This document shows, piece after piece, positions 40,850 through 50,036 of a stretch of DNA of 50,554 bases. The stretch covers positions 1 through 50,554 of the forward strand of contig JAGAJO010000026.1 in NCBI GenBank assembly GCA_017626015.1, given 5' to 3'. The DNA is from Ruminococcus sp. (GTDB lineage: Bacteria; Bacillota; Clostridia; Oscillospirales; Ruminococcaceae). The notes below the pieces were generated by a model. It was given only the letters and a program-made list of their open reading frames with translations, was not told where the DNA came from and ran no database searches. Both the position numbers and the translations under genes were made by a program. Each line of letters begins with the position of its first letter. Position 1 is the stretch's first letter.

Positions 40850-42547
40850 CTATTTCCCAGGCAGGGGAAGTATGACCGTTATCTCGGTACCCTCGCCCTG
40901 TCTGCTTTTTACTGTGATCTCTCCGTTGTGACAAGCAACGATATGCTTGACGATGGAAAGACCGAGACCCGTGCCTCCTGTACGCTTGGAACGGCTCTTG
41001 TCAACTCTGTAAAAGCGCTCAAATATACGGCGGCAGTTTTCCTCAGAAATGCCTATACCGTTGTCCTTTACGGAGACCCTTGCAAAATTCCCGCTGCTGC
41101 CAACAGTTATCCAAACCGAACCGCCCTCGTTATTATACTTGACGGCATTGTCCATGAGGTTTAAAAGCACCTCGGAAATATAGCTTGCGTTTCCCTTTAT
41201 CCATACGCTTTCACCGGAAATATCAATGGACACTGAGCTGCGGTCAGCCTTATATCTCAGTATCTCCGCAGCGTCCTCAGCCGTTTTCAGAAGATCGATG
41301 TCATCGTTCAGAAGGCTGTCGCCCTCCTCGATCTCAGACAGCTTGATAATGTCGTTTATCAGCGCCAGCAGACGTTCGCTTTCACGGTATATCATGGAGC
41401 CGTACTTTTTTACGTCCTCCTGTCTGTTGAAAATACCGTTGTCAAGCAGTTCTCCGAAGCCCTTTATAGTGGTAAGCGGAGTTTTCAGCTCGTGGGAAAC
41501 GTTGGCTGAAAAATCCCGCCTTATCTGCTCCGCCTTTACGGATTCGGTGACGTCCATAAGGAATGCAATATAGCCGAAGCCATACCCGCCGGATTCGCTT
41601 TCCGCCCTGTTTACAAAGATATTGTAAAAACGGTCATTTATAAGCAGCGTCCGGGCAGACGAACCGTTTTCCCTTGCAGCATAAAAAAGCTCCAGCAGAT
41701 CTTCATTGTCCGTCAGGCTGCCGATAGGCTTTTTCTCCGAGCGGTCGTAGTCGCTTCCAAGGATCTTCAGCGCACTCTTATTTACCGAAAGTATTATCAT
41801 ATCACAGTCCAGGAGTATCATACCCTCAACCATATTTTCGGTTATAAGGGATATTTTTTCCTTTTCTCTTTTGACCTTTGCCACGCTTCTGCGGATCCTC
41901 GTCATAAGCACGTCGGCGTTTTTTATTATCGGCTCAAGCTCTTCGTATGGAGTTTCCAGCTCGCCGATATTGTCGTTTCTGAGATCCAGCTGCTTGACAA
42001 GGTCGTTTATCGGACGTATAAGGCCCTCTGAAAGCTTTATGGAAATTACCGTGGTGACAAGAATGATGACCCCCGCCAGGACCACCAGCAGCGGAAAAGC
42101 CGTAAGGAACACGCCCGCAAGATTACTTCTGTCCGCAGCAAAGCGAAGCACTCCCCCATTATAGGAAACTGCGTAATAATATGTGGAATATCCCAGCGTC
42201 TCAGACGTCCTGGTATCCTCTCCGCTTCCGTTTTTAATCGCCTGCCTTACCTCCGGACGGTCGTTGTGATCCTCCATCTGAGTAACGTCCGCCTCGGAAT
42301 CGTACACTGCCTTTCCCTGAGCGTCTATAAAGGTTATCCGTATATCAAAATCGGTTATTCCGCGCGTAAGCTCAGTGATCTCCTCGAAAGTGCGGTCTGC
42401 CTGAACAATGCTCTCAGCGGCAGATCTTATCCTTTTGCCTACGTCTTCACGGTAGTTGGTATAGCTTATGCTTCCTGTAAATATCAGAAATATCAGCAAT
42501 GTGCATGACACAAGCAGCGTCATTACCCGGAATATTTTTTTCTGCAT
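40850..42547 (-). CDS. Sensor histidine kinase (PhoR/WalK-like)
   Basis: Membrane kinase of 565 aa. Order: TM1 (VMTLLVSCTLLIFLIFTGSI), an extracellular sensor region of ~110 residues, TM2 (FPLLVVLAGVIILVTTVISI), HAMP (EGLIRPINDLVKQL), a PAS domain with GSLTDNEDL and a C-terminal FGYIAFLMDVT, HisKA with the phospho-accepting His in FSANVSHELKTPL near residue 351, and HATPase (NLMDNAVKYNNEGG, DNGIGISEENC, GGTGLGLSIVKHI). Stop and start of the pair are 10 bp apart, with the regulator gene upstream. The signal is unknown; phosphate is typical for PhoR-like proteins but no pst genes are near. Confidence 0.92.
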   Translation of the reverse strand: MQKKIFRVMTLLVSCTLLIFLIFTGSISYTNYREDVGKRIRSAAESIVQADRTFEEITELTRGITDFDIRITFIDAQGKAVYDSEADVTQMEDHNDRPEVRQAIKNGSGEDTRTSETLGYSTYYYAVSYNGGVLRFAADRSNLAGVFLTAFPLLVVLAGVIILVTTVISIKLSEGLIRPINDLVKQLDLRNDNIGELETPYEELEPIIKNADVLMTRIRRSVAKVKREKEKISLITENMVEGMILLDCDMIILSVNKSALKILGSDYDRSEKKPIGSLTDNEDLLELFYAARENGSSARTLLINDRFYNIFVNRAESESGGYGFGYIAFLMDVTESVKAEQIRRDFSANVSHELKTPLTTIKGFGELLDNGIFNRQEDVKKYGSMIYRESERLLALINDIIKLSEIEEGDSLLNDDIDLLKTAEDAAEILRYKADRSSVSIDISGESVWIKGNASYISEVLLNLMDNAVKYNNEGGSVWITVGSSGNFARVSVKDNGIGISEENCRRIFERFYRVDKSRSKRTGGTGLGLSIVKHIVACHNGEITVKSRQGEGTEITVILPLPGK

Positions 42548-42557
42548 ACAATGCTCC

Positions 42558-43235
42558 TCAAATTTTGTAGCCTACACCTCTCACCGTTTTTATAAGCTCC
42601 GTACAGCCTGCCGCTTCCAGCTTCTGCCGGAGCGTTTTTATATGCATATCCACCGTTCTGGTCTCACCGGCAAAGTCGTAGCCCCAAACCGTTTCCATAA
42701 GCCTGTCACGGCTCACAGCTATGGATTTATGCCGCATAAGATACATCAGCAGCTCAAATTCCTTATAGGTAAGACTTATCTCCGTTCCGTTCACTGTGCA
42801 TATCCTTCTTGCGTAATCTATGGAAACGCCTTTGAACTCTACAACATCGCTTTCGGTCTCGGCTTTGGCTGAACGCCGCAGCACCGCTTTTATCCTTGAA
42901 AGCAGTTCCATTACCCCGAAGGGCTTGGTAATATAATCGTCCGCTCCCATTTCCAGACCTGAGACCTTATCCAACTCGCCAGATTTTGCCGTAAGCATTA
43001 TCACCGGGATATCCCTGGTGGCAGAAGAGCTTTTAAGCTTTGAGAGTATCTGATAGCCGTCCTCGTCAGGCAGCATGATATCCAGCAGAAAAAGAGACGG
43101 CAAAACGGTCTTTATTTCCTCATAGCATGGCTTGGCCTTGGGAAAGGTCTTAACGTCGTAACCGCCAGACTTGAGCGCACATGAGATAAGCTCCCTTATT
43201 CCCTCGTCGTCCTCAACACAGTATATAAGCGACAT
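42558..43235 (-). CDS. OmpR/PhoB-family response regulator
   Basis: Receiver plus winged-helix regulator of 225 aa, partner of the kinase immediately downstream. Receiver marks are YCVEDDEGI, the phospho-Asp in LLDIMLPDEDGY, the T in VIMLTAKSGE and the K in DYITKPFG. The C-terminal domain has LTYKEFELLMYLM and RTVDMHIKTLRQKLE. The start is ATG 43235 behind GGAGATGATGCTA; a 25-codon extension has no ribosome site. A -10 box (TATAAT, 43333-43338) with a poor -35 lies upstream, and the 19-bp site at 43371-43389 lies ~33 bp further, which fits autoregulation. Confidence 0.93.
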   Translation of the reverse strand: MSLIYCVEDDEGIRELISCALKSGGYDVKTFPKAKPCYEEIKTVLPSLFLLDIMLPDEDGYQILSKLKSSSATRDIPVIMLTAKSGELDKVSGLEMGADDYITKPFGVMELLSRIKAVLRRSAKAETESDVVEFKGVSIDYARRICTVNGTEISLTYKEFELLMYLMRHKSIAVSRDRLMETVWGYDFAGETRTVDMHIKTLRQKLEAAGCTELIKTVRGVGYKI

Positions 43236-43370
43236 TAGCATCATCTCCGTATTATTTGTCAGAACCGTATTCATCGGCAGTATCTTCCGAAACCGCATGA
43301 AAAATATCATTTATACTCAGGTTCCTGCAATATATTATAGCATATCATTGTAAAAAAGGGAATCCCCAAT

Positions 43371-43389
43371 TGTAAAGTTTAAGTAAAAA
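43371..43389 (+). promoter_or_regulatory. 19-bp site between the regulator gene and hpt
   Basis: TGTAAAGTTTAAGTAAAAA, an exact inverted copy of 40788-40806. It lies between the divergent regulator and hpt promoters and may be bound by the PhoB-type regulator. Confidence 0.5.
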
Positions 43390-43418
43390 GCCGATTTGAA
43401 AAATACGTTTTTCCCCTA

Positions 43419-43447
43419 TTGATTAGTTTGCCGCAATGTAGTATAAT
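43419..43447 (+). promoter_or_regulatory. Promoter of hpt
   Basis: TTGATT (43419-43424), a 17-nt spacer, TATAAT (43442-43447). The leader is about 60 nt. Confidence 0.65.
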
Positions 43448-43512
43448 TATTTTATAGTATTATACGCTTCGGCTTTGAAGCCGGCAAAATAAAAAACTGG
43501 AGGGATCAGCAA

Positions 43513-44058
43513 ATGCTTTGCAGCAAAAAGGAATTTGACGAAAGGATCGGCAGCATTTTAATAACTGCCGAGGAGATAAAGGAAAAAATCAAAAAGGCAG
43601 GCGAGTACATAAGCCGTGAATACGAGGGCAAGCCGCTGCTGCTTTTAAGCATATTGAACGGTTCGTTCGTCTTTGCGGCGGATCTTTGCAGAGAGGTGAC
43701 GATACCGTGCGAAATAGGATTTATGCGTGTTAGCAGCTACCTTAACGGTACCTCGTCATCGGGAGACGTAAATATAATCATGGACGTTTCTCAGGACATA
43801 AGCGGCTATCATGTCGTTATAGCAGAGGACATAATCGACACCGGCAGAACGCTGTCGGTCATAACGGAAAAGCTAAGGCGGAGAAATCCCCTTTCTCTGA
43901 AGGTCGTGACGCTTCTCGACAAGCCCGAACGCCGGGAGGTAGATTTCAAGGCGGATATTTCCCTGTTCACCATACCTGATCTCTTCGTGGCGGGATACGG
44001 TCTTGACTGTGCGGAATATTACCGCAACCTGCCTTATATAGCCGTCTGCAATGTGTAA
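43513..44058 (+). CDS. hpt: Hypoxanthine (guanine) phosphoribosyltransferase
   Basis: Purine salvage enzyme making IMP/GMP from base and PRPP. The 181 aa have SILNGSFVFAADL, the PRPP-binding VIAEDIIDTGRTLS, and VVTLLDKPERREV; FVAGYGLDCAEYYRNLPYI closes the fold. The start follows GGAGGG. It is a lone gene between two two-component systems, and its 3' end overlaps the convergent kinase gene by 25 bp without a terminator between them. Confidence 0.95.
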   Translation: MLCSKKEFDERIGSILITAEEIKEKIKKAGEYISREYEGKPLLLLSILNGSFVFAADLCREVTIPCEIGFMRVSSYLNGTSSSGDVNIIMDVSQDISGYHVVIAEDIIDTGRTLSVITEKLRRRNPLSLKVVTLLDKPERREVDFKADISLFTIPDLFVAGYGLDCAEYYRNLPYIAVCNV

Positions 44059-45095
44059 ACAGCTCCTCCGAGCGGCAGCACTAACGAAAACGTATTTCCG
44101 TTACCAGAACATTTAAGCTTCACATATCCGCCCTGACGCAGTGCGATCTCTCTGACAAGATAAAGTCCTATCCCGATTCCCTCCTTGCCTGCGCTGCTCT
44201 TTCCTCTGAAAAACCTTGAAAACACCTCCGCCCGTTCGCTTTCGGGAATGGGGGCGTTTTCGTCTCTTACCTCCACCGAGACGAAATGGTCGTAGGCTTT
44301 TACCGAAAGATAGATCTTCGCTCCCCGGCGGGAATATTTCACGGCATTGTCAAGCAGATTGAATACCGCCTCTGCCGTCCAGTTTCGGTCATGACAGACC
44401 GTTATATCCTCATCTGCGCTGTAAACTATCTCCGTATCCGCCGACTTAGCTTTTGAATAGACGTCCTTTACGGCTTTCAGAACAGTCTCGTTTATGCTCC
44501 GGCTTTTCATGTTCATGCGGATGATCCCGCTTTCAAGCCTTGAAATTTTTATCATGCTTTCCGAAAGAAAATTCAACCTGTTCACCGAACGCTTCAGCTC
44601 GGCAATATATTCTCTGCGCTGCTGCGGAGCAACAGCTTCGTTTTCAAGAAATTCGCTGTACATAAGTATATTGGAGATCGGCGTTTTCAGCTGATGGGAA
44701 ATATCAGACACAAGAGACTTTACGTTTTCACTCTCCTGCTCCGCCATAAGGTTTTTTCTTTTGAGTATCCTCACAAGCTTTATCACCTTGGACTGCAGCT
44801 TTGATACTACGCTGTCCTCGTTTTCCGGGAAAATATCCTTTTCCTCCAGCTCGGTCAGACAGTCTGTAAGATCGGACAGCTCGGAAACGATCTCCGTAAT
44901 ATAGCTGTTCTCTGCGCCGTGAAGGACCGCTGTAAGAACTATCATCATCGCCGACGACAAAAAACAGCATACGGCAGCAGTACCGCTCCCCGAAAGGATA
45001 TAAGCCGCTGCCGTGAAAACCGCCGCCGACACAAATTCCGCAATAAATATCGCCCGTATTTTAAGCTCGGTATTTCTTCTTTTCATATCTTTCAC
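44034..45095 (-). CDS. Intramembrane-sensing histidine kinase
   Basis: Kinase of 353 aa with two adjacent TM segments at the N-terminus (IFIAEFVSAAVFTAAAYIL, AVCCFLSSAMMIVLTAVL) and almost no extracellular loop, the layout of kinases that sense through a partner ABC transporter. The phospho-accepting His is in DISHQLKTPI near residue 135; HATPase marks are LLDNAVKYSRRG and GIGIGLYLVREIA. Its start overlaps the regulator stop by 4 bp. The divergent ABC transporter next door is the likely sensing partner and target. Confidence 0.9.
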   Translation of the reverse strand: MKDMKRRNTELKIRAIFIAEFVSAAVFTAAAYILSGSGTAAVCCFLSSAMMIVLTAVLHGAENSYITEIVSELSDLTDCLTELEEKDIFPENEDSVVSKLQSKVIKLVRILKRKNLMAEQESENVKSLVSDISHQLKTPISNILMYSEFLENEAVAPQQRREYIAELKRSVNRLNFLSESMIKISRLESGIIRMNMKSRSINETVLKAVKDVYSKAKSADTEIVYSADEDITVCHDRNWTAEAVFNLLDNAVKYSRRGAKIYLSVKAYDHFVSVEVRDENAPIPESERAEVFSRFFRGKSSAGKEGIGIGLYLVREIALRQGGYVKLKCSGNGNTFSLVLPLGGAVYTLQTAI

Positions 45096-45766
45096 TCACC
45101 AAAGGTATAGCCGATCCCGAAAACCGTCACGATCATCTCAGGATCATTGGGGTCTGCTTCTATTTTCTGCCTGAGCCTGCGTATATGGACACTTAGCGTG
45201 TTTTCATCTATAAAATTCCCATCGCAGTCCCATATCCTTTCAAGTATCTGTCCTCTGGTCAGTACCTGTCCCTTATTCCTTATAAGCAGCTCCAGCAGCT
45301 TGTATTCCGTTGCCGAAAGCTTGACGGGTCTGCCGGAAATCTTCGCCTGCATTCTGGCAAAATCCACAGTAAGATCATTATAAGAAAAGACCTCCTTTTG
45401 CTGATGCGAGCCCGACCGTCTCAGCACCGCTGCAATTCTGCGGTAAAGCAGCTCCACCGAAAAGGGCTTTGAGATATAGTCGTCACAGCCGCAGCGGAAG
45501 CCCTCTATCATATCGTCCTCGGCGTCCTTGGCGGTAAGAAAGACAATAGGGACAGCGCTTTTCCTTCGTATCTCGCCGCACAATTCCAGTCCGCTGCCGT
45601 CGGGAAGATTTATATCCAGCAGTATCAGGCTGAACGCCTCCGAAAGCTTACGTCGTGCCTCGGCGACATCCGCCGCAAGACTTACCGAATACCCCTTGCT
45701 TTCAAGAAAATGCTTCACTCCCCCGCCGATTATCACATCGTCCTCAACTATAAGTATCTTTTCCAC
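45092..45766 (-). CDS. OmpR-family response regulator of the ABC-transporter module
   Basis: Regulator of 224 aa. Receiver: LIVEDDVIIGGG, phospho-Asp in LILLDINLPDGSG, FLTAKDAEDD, DYISKPFS. Effector: LSATEYKLLELLIRNKGQVL and ENTLSVHIRRLRQKIE. The start is GTG 45766 behind GGAGG; a longer frame of 11 codons lacks a ribosome site. It is divergent from the ABC genes across a 130-bp region that has a TAAGATCTTA palindrome (45838-45847) and only a weak -35/-10, as expected for an activated promoter. Confidence 0.9.
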   Translation of the reverse strand: MEKILIVEDDVIIGGGVKHFLESKGYSVSLAADVAEARRKLSEAFSLILLDINLPDGSGLELCGEIRRKSAVPIVFLTAKDAEDDMIEGFRCGCDDYISKPFSVELLYRRIAAVLRRSGSHQQKEVFSYNDLTVDFARMQAKISGRPVKLSATEYKLLELLIRNKGQVLTRGQILERIWDCDGNFIDENTLSVHIRRLRQKIEADPNDPEMIVTVFGIGYTFGE

Positions 45767-45896
45767 CCGTCTCGCCTCCCGATACAGTAAGTATAACACA
45801 AAGCTGCGTATTATTCAACAAATTAAGCAAAACCGTAATAAGATCTTAAGAAGTTGAGTGTAAAATAAGAATTACAAAAGAAAGGAGACATCAAAA

Positions 45897-46571
45897 ATGA
45901 CAATACTTAAATCGGAAAACCTGTGTAAGGTATACGGCTCCGGGGACAGCGAGGTAAGGGCGCTTGACGGCGTAAGCGTCAGCGTGGAGGACGGAGAGTT
46001 CGTGTCGGTCATCGGCACGTCCGGCAGCGGAAAATCAACGCTGCTCAATATGCTGGGCGGACTTGACAGACCCACCTCCGGCAGCGTAACGGTTTCGGGA
46101 AAAAAGCTCTTTGAAATGAACGACGAGGAGCTTACCGTATTCCGCAGGCGGAATATCGGCTTTGTTTTTCAGAATTACAACCTTGTGCCAGTGCTTAACG
46201 TATACGAAAATATAGTCCTTCCCATAGAGCTTGACGGCTCCAGGATAGACAAGGACTATGTTAAGCTTATAGTCAGAACGCTGGGACTGGACAGCAGGCT
46301 GGGCGCAATGCCGAATCAGCTTTCAGGCGGTCAGCAGCAGCGTGTGGCTATAGCGAGAGCGTTATCAGCCAAGCCCGCTATAATCCTTGCGGACGAGCCT
46401 ACCGGAAACCTGGACAGCAAAACGGGTATGGACGTTATTTCTCTCTTAAAGGTCACAAGCCGTGAATTCAACCAGACTATCGTTATGATAACACATAACG
46501 AGGATATCGCTCTTATGGCAGACCGTATGATAAGGATCGAGGACGGCAGGGTGGTGAGCGGCAATGCTTAA
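45897..46571 (+). CDS. ABC transporter ATP-binding protein (MacB/BceA type)
   Basis: Energises the FtsX-like permease encoded downstream. The 224 aa show Walker A GTSGSGKSTLLN, the Q-loop FVFQNYNLVPVL, the signature LSGGQQQRVAIARAL, Walker B IILADEPTGNLDS and the switch His in VMITHNED. It is of the size and type of BceA, MacB-NBD and LolD. The start follows AAAGGAGACATC. It overlaps the permease gene by 8 bp. Together with the divergent kinase-regulator pair it probably forms a peptide-antibiotic sensing and resistance module. Confidence 0.94.
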   Translation: MTILKSENLCKVYGSGDSEVRALDGVSVSVEDGEFVSVIGTSGSGKSTLLNMLGGLDRPTSGSVTVSGKKLFEMNDEELTVFRRRNIGFVFQNYNLVPVLNVYENIVLPIELDGSRIDKDYVKLIVRTLGLDSRLGAMPNQLSGGQQQRVAIARALSAKPAIILADEPTGNLDSKTGMDVISLLKVTSREFNQTIVMITHNEDIALMADRMIRIEDGRVVSGNA

Positions 46572-49083
46572 AAACAACAATCAGACGGCTGTAAAGCGTA
46601 TAAGCGCACGGTCGCTGAAGCACAACCGCATTCGCAATATGTTTGCCGTGCTTGCGATTATACTTACTACCTTTATGTTCACAACGGTTTTCAGCATCGG
46701 TTTTTCACTTGGAAAAAATCTCAACATTATGATGCTCAGGGAGCAGGGTACGAGATCTACCGTTTATCTTGCCAACCCTTCGGAGGAGCAGATCTCTCAG
46801 GCGGAAAAATGCGATCACCTTAACGCCGCAGGTATTCAGATATATACCGGATCGGCTCAGAGCCCTGAAAATTCCGAGAGCGTTGTTTCTCTCGATTATT
46901 ATGACAAGACGGAATTTGAAAAGAATTTTCTTCCCGCTGTCAGCGACGTAAACGGCTCTTACCCCGAGGCGGAGAACGAAATAATGCTGTCAAAGGCTGC
47001 GCTGGACGCATTAAAGATCAAAAAGCCCGTTAAGGATATGGACATTACCTTAATGCTCGACGGTGCGGAAAAAACATTCAGGCTTTCGGGCTGGTTTACC
47101 GATTACGGCTTTACGGCGGGAGGCTTTCACGGTTTTGTATCTAAGAGCTATTCCGACGCTCTGGGTCTGACTGCCGAAAAGGACGGTATGCTTTCTATAT
47201 CGGCAAAAGCAGGATCTCAGTCGTCACTAATTGAAGAACTGGAGAACAGCGTCAAGCTGAAAGACGATCAGGAAATACAGTCGTCGTACGACGTGCAGGA
47301 CGAAAATTCTTCAAATGCCATAGTTGTTGCCGTCGCAGTAATATTTATAGGTCTTATTATAGTATTCAGCGGTTATCTGCTTATATACAACGTAATGTAT
47401 ATTTCCGTCACGAAGGATATCCGCTTTTACGGAATGCTCAAGACTATCGGAACGTCTCCTAAACAGATCAAAAAAATAGTTAAAATGCAGGCTTTCAGAC
47501 TGTCGGTAATAGGTATCCCCATCGGGATCGTTCTTGGAACGCTTATCTCATTTGTTGCGGTACCCTATGCGCTGCAAATGTTCGGTTCGGGCAGAAACGG
47601 AGCAATGCCGGACGATATAAGCTTTAATCCGTTTATTTATGCGGGAACTGTCTTATTCGGAATCTTTACCGTTGCGGTAAGCTGCCGCAAGCCCTCCAAG
47701 CTGGCGTCAAAGGTATCGCCCGTTGAGGCTCTTAAATACAACGGACAGAATTCCAATAAAATAAAACCCCACAGATCCACAAGCGGCGGAAAGCTGCACA
47801 AAATGGCGCTGCGTAATGTTTTCAGAGAGAAGAAACGTGCGATACTGGTTTTCGCCTCGCTGTTTATGGGAACTATGGCTTTTCTTGCGACCAACGCTTT
47901 TCTGGGAAGCATGAAGCTGGAAAATTATGTGGACTATTATCTTCCCGACGACTACACGATCTATACCAATTCAGGCTCAGAGGAAAATACCGATGAGGAC
48001 GAAAAAAACTTTATAGAGGCGGCTTATAGGCTGGCAGAGGATATTTCTGAAATTGACGGCGTTACAAACGTCAGCGTAAGCAGTTCCGTAGATGCGGAAA
48101 TTGAATTTGACGAGGACATTTTCAGACCCTTCATTGAAAACGATACTTCGGACAAAGACGCTATACAGGATATGATTGATGGTTACAAAAAGAAAGGCGG
48201 ATATTCTGCGCCCGTAATCGCCGTAAGCTCAGAGATGATGAAGAAGTACAACGAAAAGGCACATCAGAAAATAGATATTGACCGTTTTGAAAAGGGTGAG
48301 ATATGCTTTGTAGGTTATGTTCGGACAGAAGAGCAGTCAGAACAGGTCAAGGGCAAAAATATAACGCTTACCGATATGGATACGGGAAATTCCGTTTCTC
48401 TTGAAGTGGGAGCTTGTCCGACGAACGATGATCGTCACGGCATTAATATCGGATATTACTGGCGGATGGGAGGCGCTCCCGACTGTATCCTGGTAAGTCA
48501 GAACGTAATGAATAAACTGAACAGCGCTCCGGCAATAGACAATATCATAGCAGACTGCGATCCCAAGGCGGAAAGCATTATCACTCCCCGGATAAAGGAG
48601 CTTACAAAAACCAATCCCTCTGTACTGGCAATGGAGATAAAGTCTGAAGTGTGCGAGGATTTTATGTCCTCGATGATGGCTATGAATATTCTTACGGCGG
48701 GAATTTCCATAGTGCTTATACTTATCGGTATCATCAACTTTATAAACGTAATGCTGACTGGAGTATTCACAAGACGTAAAGAGCTTGCCGTTATGGAGAG
48801 CGTAGGCATGACCAAAAAACAGGTAAGAAAAATGCTTATGTTCGAGGGTATGTACTATGGAATAATCACAATGGCGCTTATCCTTACTGTGGGCAGCTCT
48901 ATAGTTTATGCCGTTGCAAAGCTTGCTGAGATGACTGCGGATTATGCGGTATTCAACTATCCGTGGCAGTTAATGATCGCAATAGCTGCTGTTATAATGC
49001 TTATCTGCGTAGTTGTTCCTTCAGCGGTATACAGAACGCTGTCAAAGGAAAGCGTTACTGAGCGTCTGCGGAGCGGCGAATAA
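46564..49083 (+). CDS. FtsX-like ABC permease
   Basis: Membrane protein of 839 aa. About eight TM segments: one near residues 25-45, three at about 250-370, one near 430, three at about 710-820. Two large extracytoplasmic domains of about 200 and 270 residues lie between. This duplicated FtsX layout differs from the ten-TM BceB permease with a single extracellular domain. The soluble domain between TM5 and TM6 is Asp/Glu-rich. It may remove a membrane-active peptide or a lipoprotein, which is inference from the kinase partner. It ends with a short plain tail (LSKESVTERLRSGE). Confidence 0.88.
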   Translation: MLKNNNQTAVKRISARSLKHNRIRNMFAVLAIILTTFMFTTVFSIGFSLGKNLNIMMLREQGTRSTVYLANPSEEQISQAEKCDHLNAAGIQIYTGSAQSPENSESVVSLDYYDKTEFEKNFLPAVSDVNGSYPEAENEIMLSKAALDALKIKKPVKDMDITLMLDGAEKTFRLSGWFTDYGFTAGGFHGFVSKSYSDALGLTAEKDGMLSISAKAGSQSSLIEELENSVKLKDDQEIQSSYDVQDENSSNAIVVAVAVIFIGLIIVFSGYLLIYNVMYISVTKDIRFYGMLKTIGTSPKQIKKIVKMQAFRLSVIGIPIGIVLGTLISFVAVPYALQMFGSGRNGAMPDDISFNPFIYAGTVLFGIFTVAVSCRKPSKLASKVSPVEALKYNGQNSNKIKPHRSTSGGKLHKMALRNVFREKKRAILVFASLFMGTMAFLATNAFLGSMKLENYVDYYLPDDYTIYTNSGSEENTDEDEKNFIEAAYRLAEDISEIDGVTNVSVSSSVDAEIEFDEDIFRPFIENDTSDKDAIQDMIDGYKKKGGYSAPVIAVSSEMMKKYNEKAHQKIDIDRFEKGEICFVGYVRTEEQSEQVKGKNITLTDMDTGNSVSLEVGACPTNDDRHGINIGYYWRMGGAPDCILVSQNVMNKLNSAPAIDNIIADCDPKAESIITPRIKELTKTNPSVLAMEIKSEVCEDFMSSMMAMNILTAGISIVLILIGIINFINVMLTGVFTRRKELAVMESVGMTKKQVRKMLMFEGMYYGIITMALILTVGSSIVYAVAKLAEMTADYAVFNYPWQLMIAIAAVIMLICVVVPSAVYRTLSKESVTERLRSGE

Positions 49084-49223
49084 CAGATATACTATCAAAA
49101 ACAATATTTTTACAGGTATCTTCCTCCGTCTGATACGGGGGAAGATCTTTTTACAGAAAAAAGGCTTATAAAACTTATAAGATAAGCAATCTCAGGAAAA
49201 ACAAAAAAATTCTCAAAAAAGCA

Positions 49224-49252
49224 TTGACAAAATAAAATAAATGAGTTATAAT
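49224..49252 (+). promoter_or_regulatory. Consensus promoter of tRNA-Pro
   Basis: TTGACA (49224-49229), a 17-nt spacer, TATAAT (49247-49252), 15 bp before the tRNA. Confidence 0.88.
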
Positions 49253-49266
49253 ATACTAGTGATTTT

Positions 49267-49343
49267 CGAGGTGTGGCTCAGTTTGGTAGAGCGCTTCGTT
49301 CGGGACGAAGAGGCCGTGGGTTCGAATCCCGTCACCTCGACCA
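49267..49343 (+). tRNA. tRNA-Pro (anticodon CGG)
   Basis: The acceptor stem CGAGGTG pairs with CACCTCG, followed by A and an encoded CCA. The D loop has GGCTCAGTTTGGTAGAGC, the anticodon arm CTTCG-TTCGGGA-CGAAG gives CGG, and the T arm has GGTTCGAATCC-type bases. The 5' C is usual for proline tRNA. Confidence 0.95.
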
Positions 49344-49354
49344 CATATAAAATC

Positions 49355-49379
49355 AGCCGCCGATTTAAGCGGCTTTTTT
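49355..49379 (+). terminator. Terminator of tRNA-Pro
   Basis: Stem AGCCGC against GCGGCT followed by TTTTT. Confidence 0.8.
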
Positions 49380-49735
49380 ATTTTATACACGGAAATCCAC
49401 TTCTTGCAGTAAAAAATGTATATATCTGCTTTTATATAAATATGCTGTTTTGTTCAGTCTGAAATCTGATCCCCCGTGCGTCATAACAACGGAATACAGG
49501 ATATATTGTTTCTCAGGATCTTCCCTTGCGACTTTTAGCTGATACGCCGTATCTGAATAACATAAAACGACTTCATTTCAATAAAACATATACGATTTTT
49601 CGTAATATGAAATTTTTTTCAAAAAAACTATTGACAGGATCAAGAATAAGTGTTATAATATTAAAGCTGTTTAAAAATGTGCAACGTTTATGCTGTTCCA
49701 ATTTATGAATATTTTGAAAACATTGATTACCGCTA
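49380..49735 (+). promoter_or_regulatory. Gap between tRNA units with an upstream promoter
   Basis: No gene is seen. At 49631-49659 there is a complete promoter, TTGACA, 17-nt spacer, TATAAT. It starts a transcript ~95 bp ahead of the tRNA-Thr promoter and may be its distal promoter. The rest is AT-rich. Confidence 0.55.
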
Positions 49736-49764
49736 TTGACAAGCTGTGTCAAATGTGATATAAT
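49736..49764 (+). promoter_or_regulatory. Promoter of the tRNA-Thr/tRNA-Tyr pair
   Basis: TTGACA (49736-49741), a 17-nt spacer, TATAAT (49759-49764), 45 bp before tRNA-Thr. Confidence 0.88.
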
Positions 49765-49808
49765 AGATTTTGTTACGGAGCGGGTTGCTCAATAACAGCT
49801 AACAATTA

Positions 49809-49884
49809 GCTGGTGTAGCTCAGTTGGTAGAGCAGCTGATTTGTAATCAGCAGGTCGGGGGTTCAAGTCCGTCCACCAGCTCCA
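49809..49884 (+). tRNA. tRNA-Thr (anticodon UGU)
   Basis: The acceptor stem GCTGGTG pairs with CACCAGC, then T and an encoded CCA. The anticodon arm GCTGA-TTTGTAA-TCAGC gives TGT. The D and T arms are standard (AGCTCAGTTGGTAGAGC, GGTTCAAGTCC). Confidence 0.95.
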
Positions 49885-49919
49885 GAATTCATTTGGGAAA
49901 TATTCCGGGTGAATTTCAT

Positions 49920-50004
49920 GGGAGAATTCCCGAGCGGCCAAAGGGGGCAGACTGTAAATCTGTTGCTTCTAGCTTCGATGGTTCGAATCCATCTTCTCCC
50001 ACCA
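49920..50004 (+). tRNA. tRNA-Tyr (anticodon GUA)
   Basis: The acceptor stem GGGAGAA pairs with TTCTCCC, then A and an encoded CCA. The anticodon loop CTGTAAA gives GTA. A long variable arm (TGCTTCTAGCTTCG) marks it as class II, as expected for tyrosine. It lies 35 bp after tRNA-Thr on one transcript. Confidence 0.95.
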
Positions 50005-50036
50005 TATTGGTGCAATAAAATAGATGCACACAAAGA

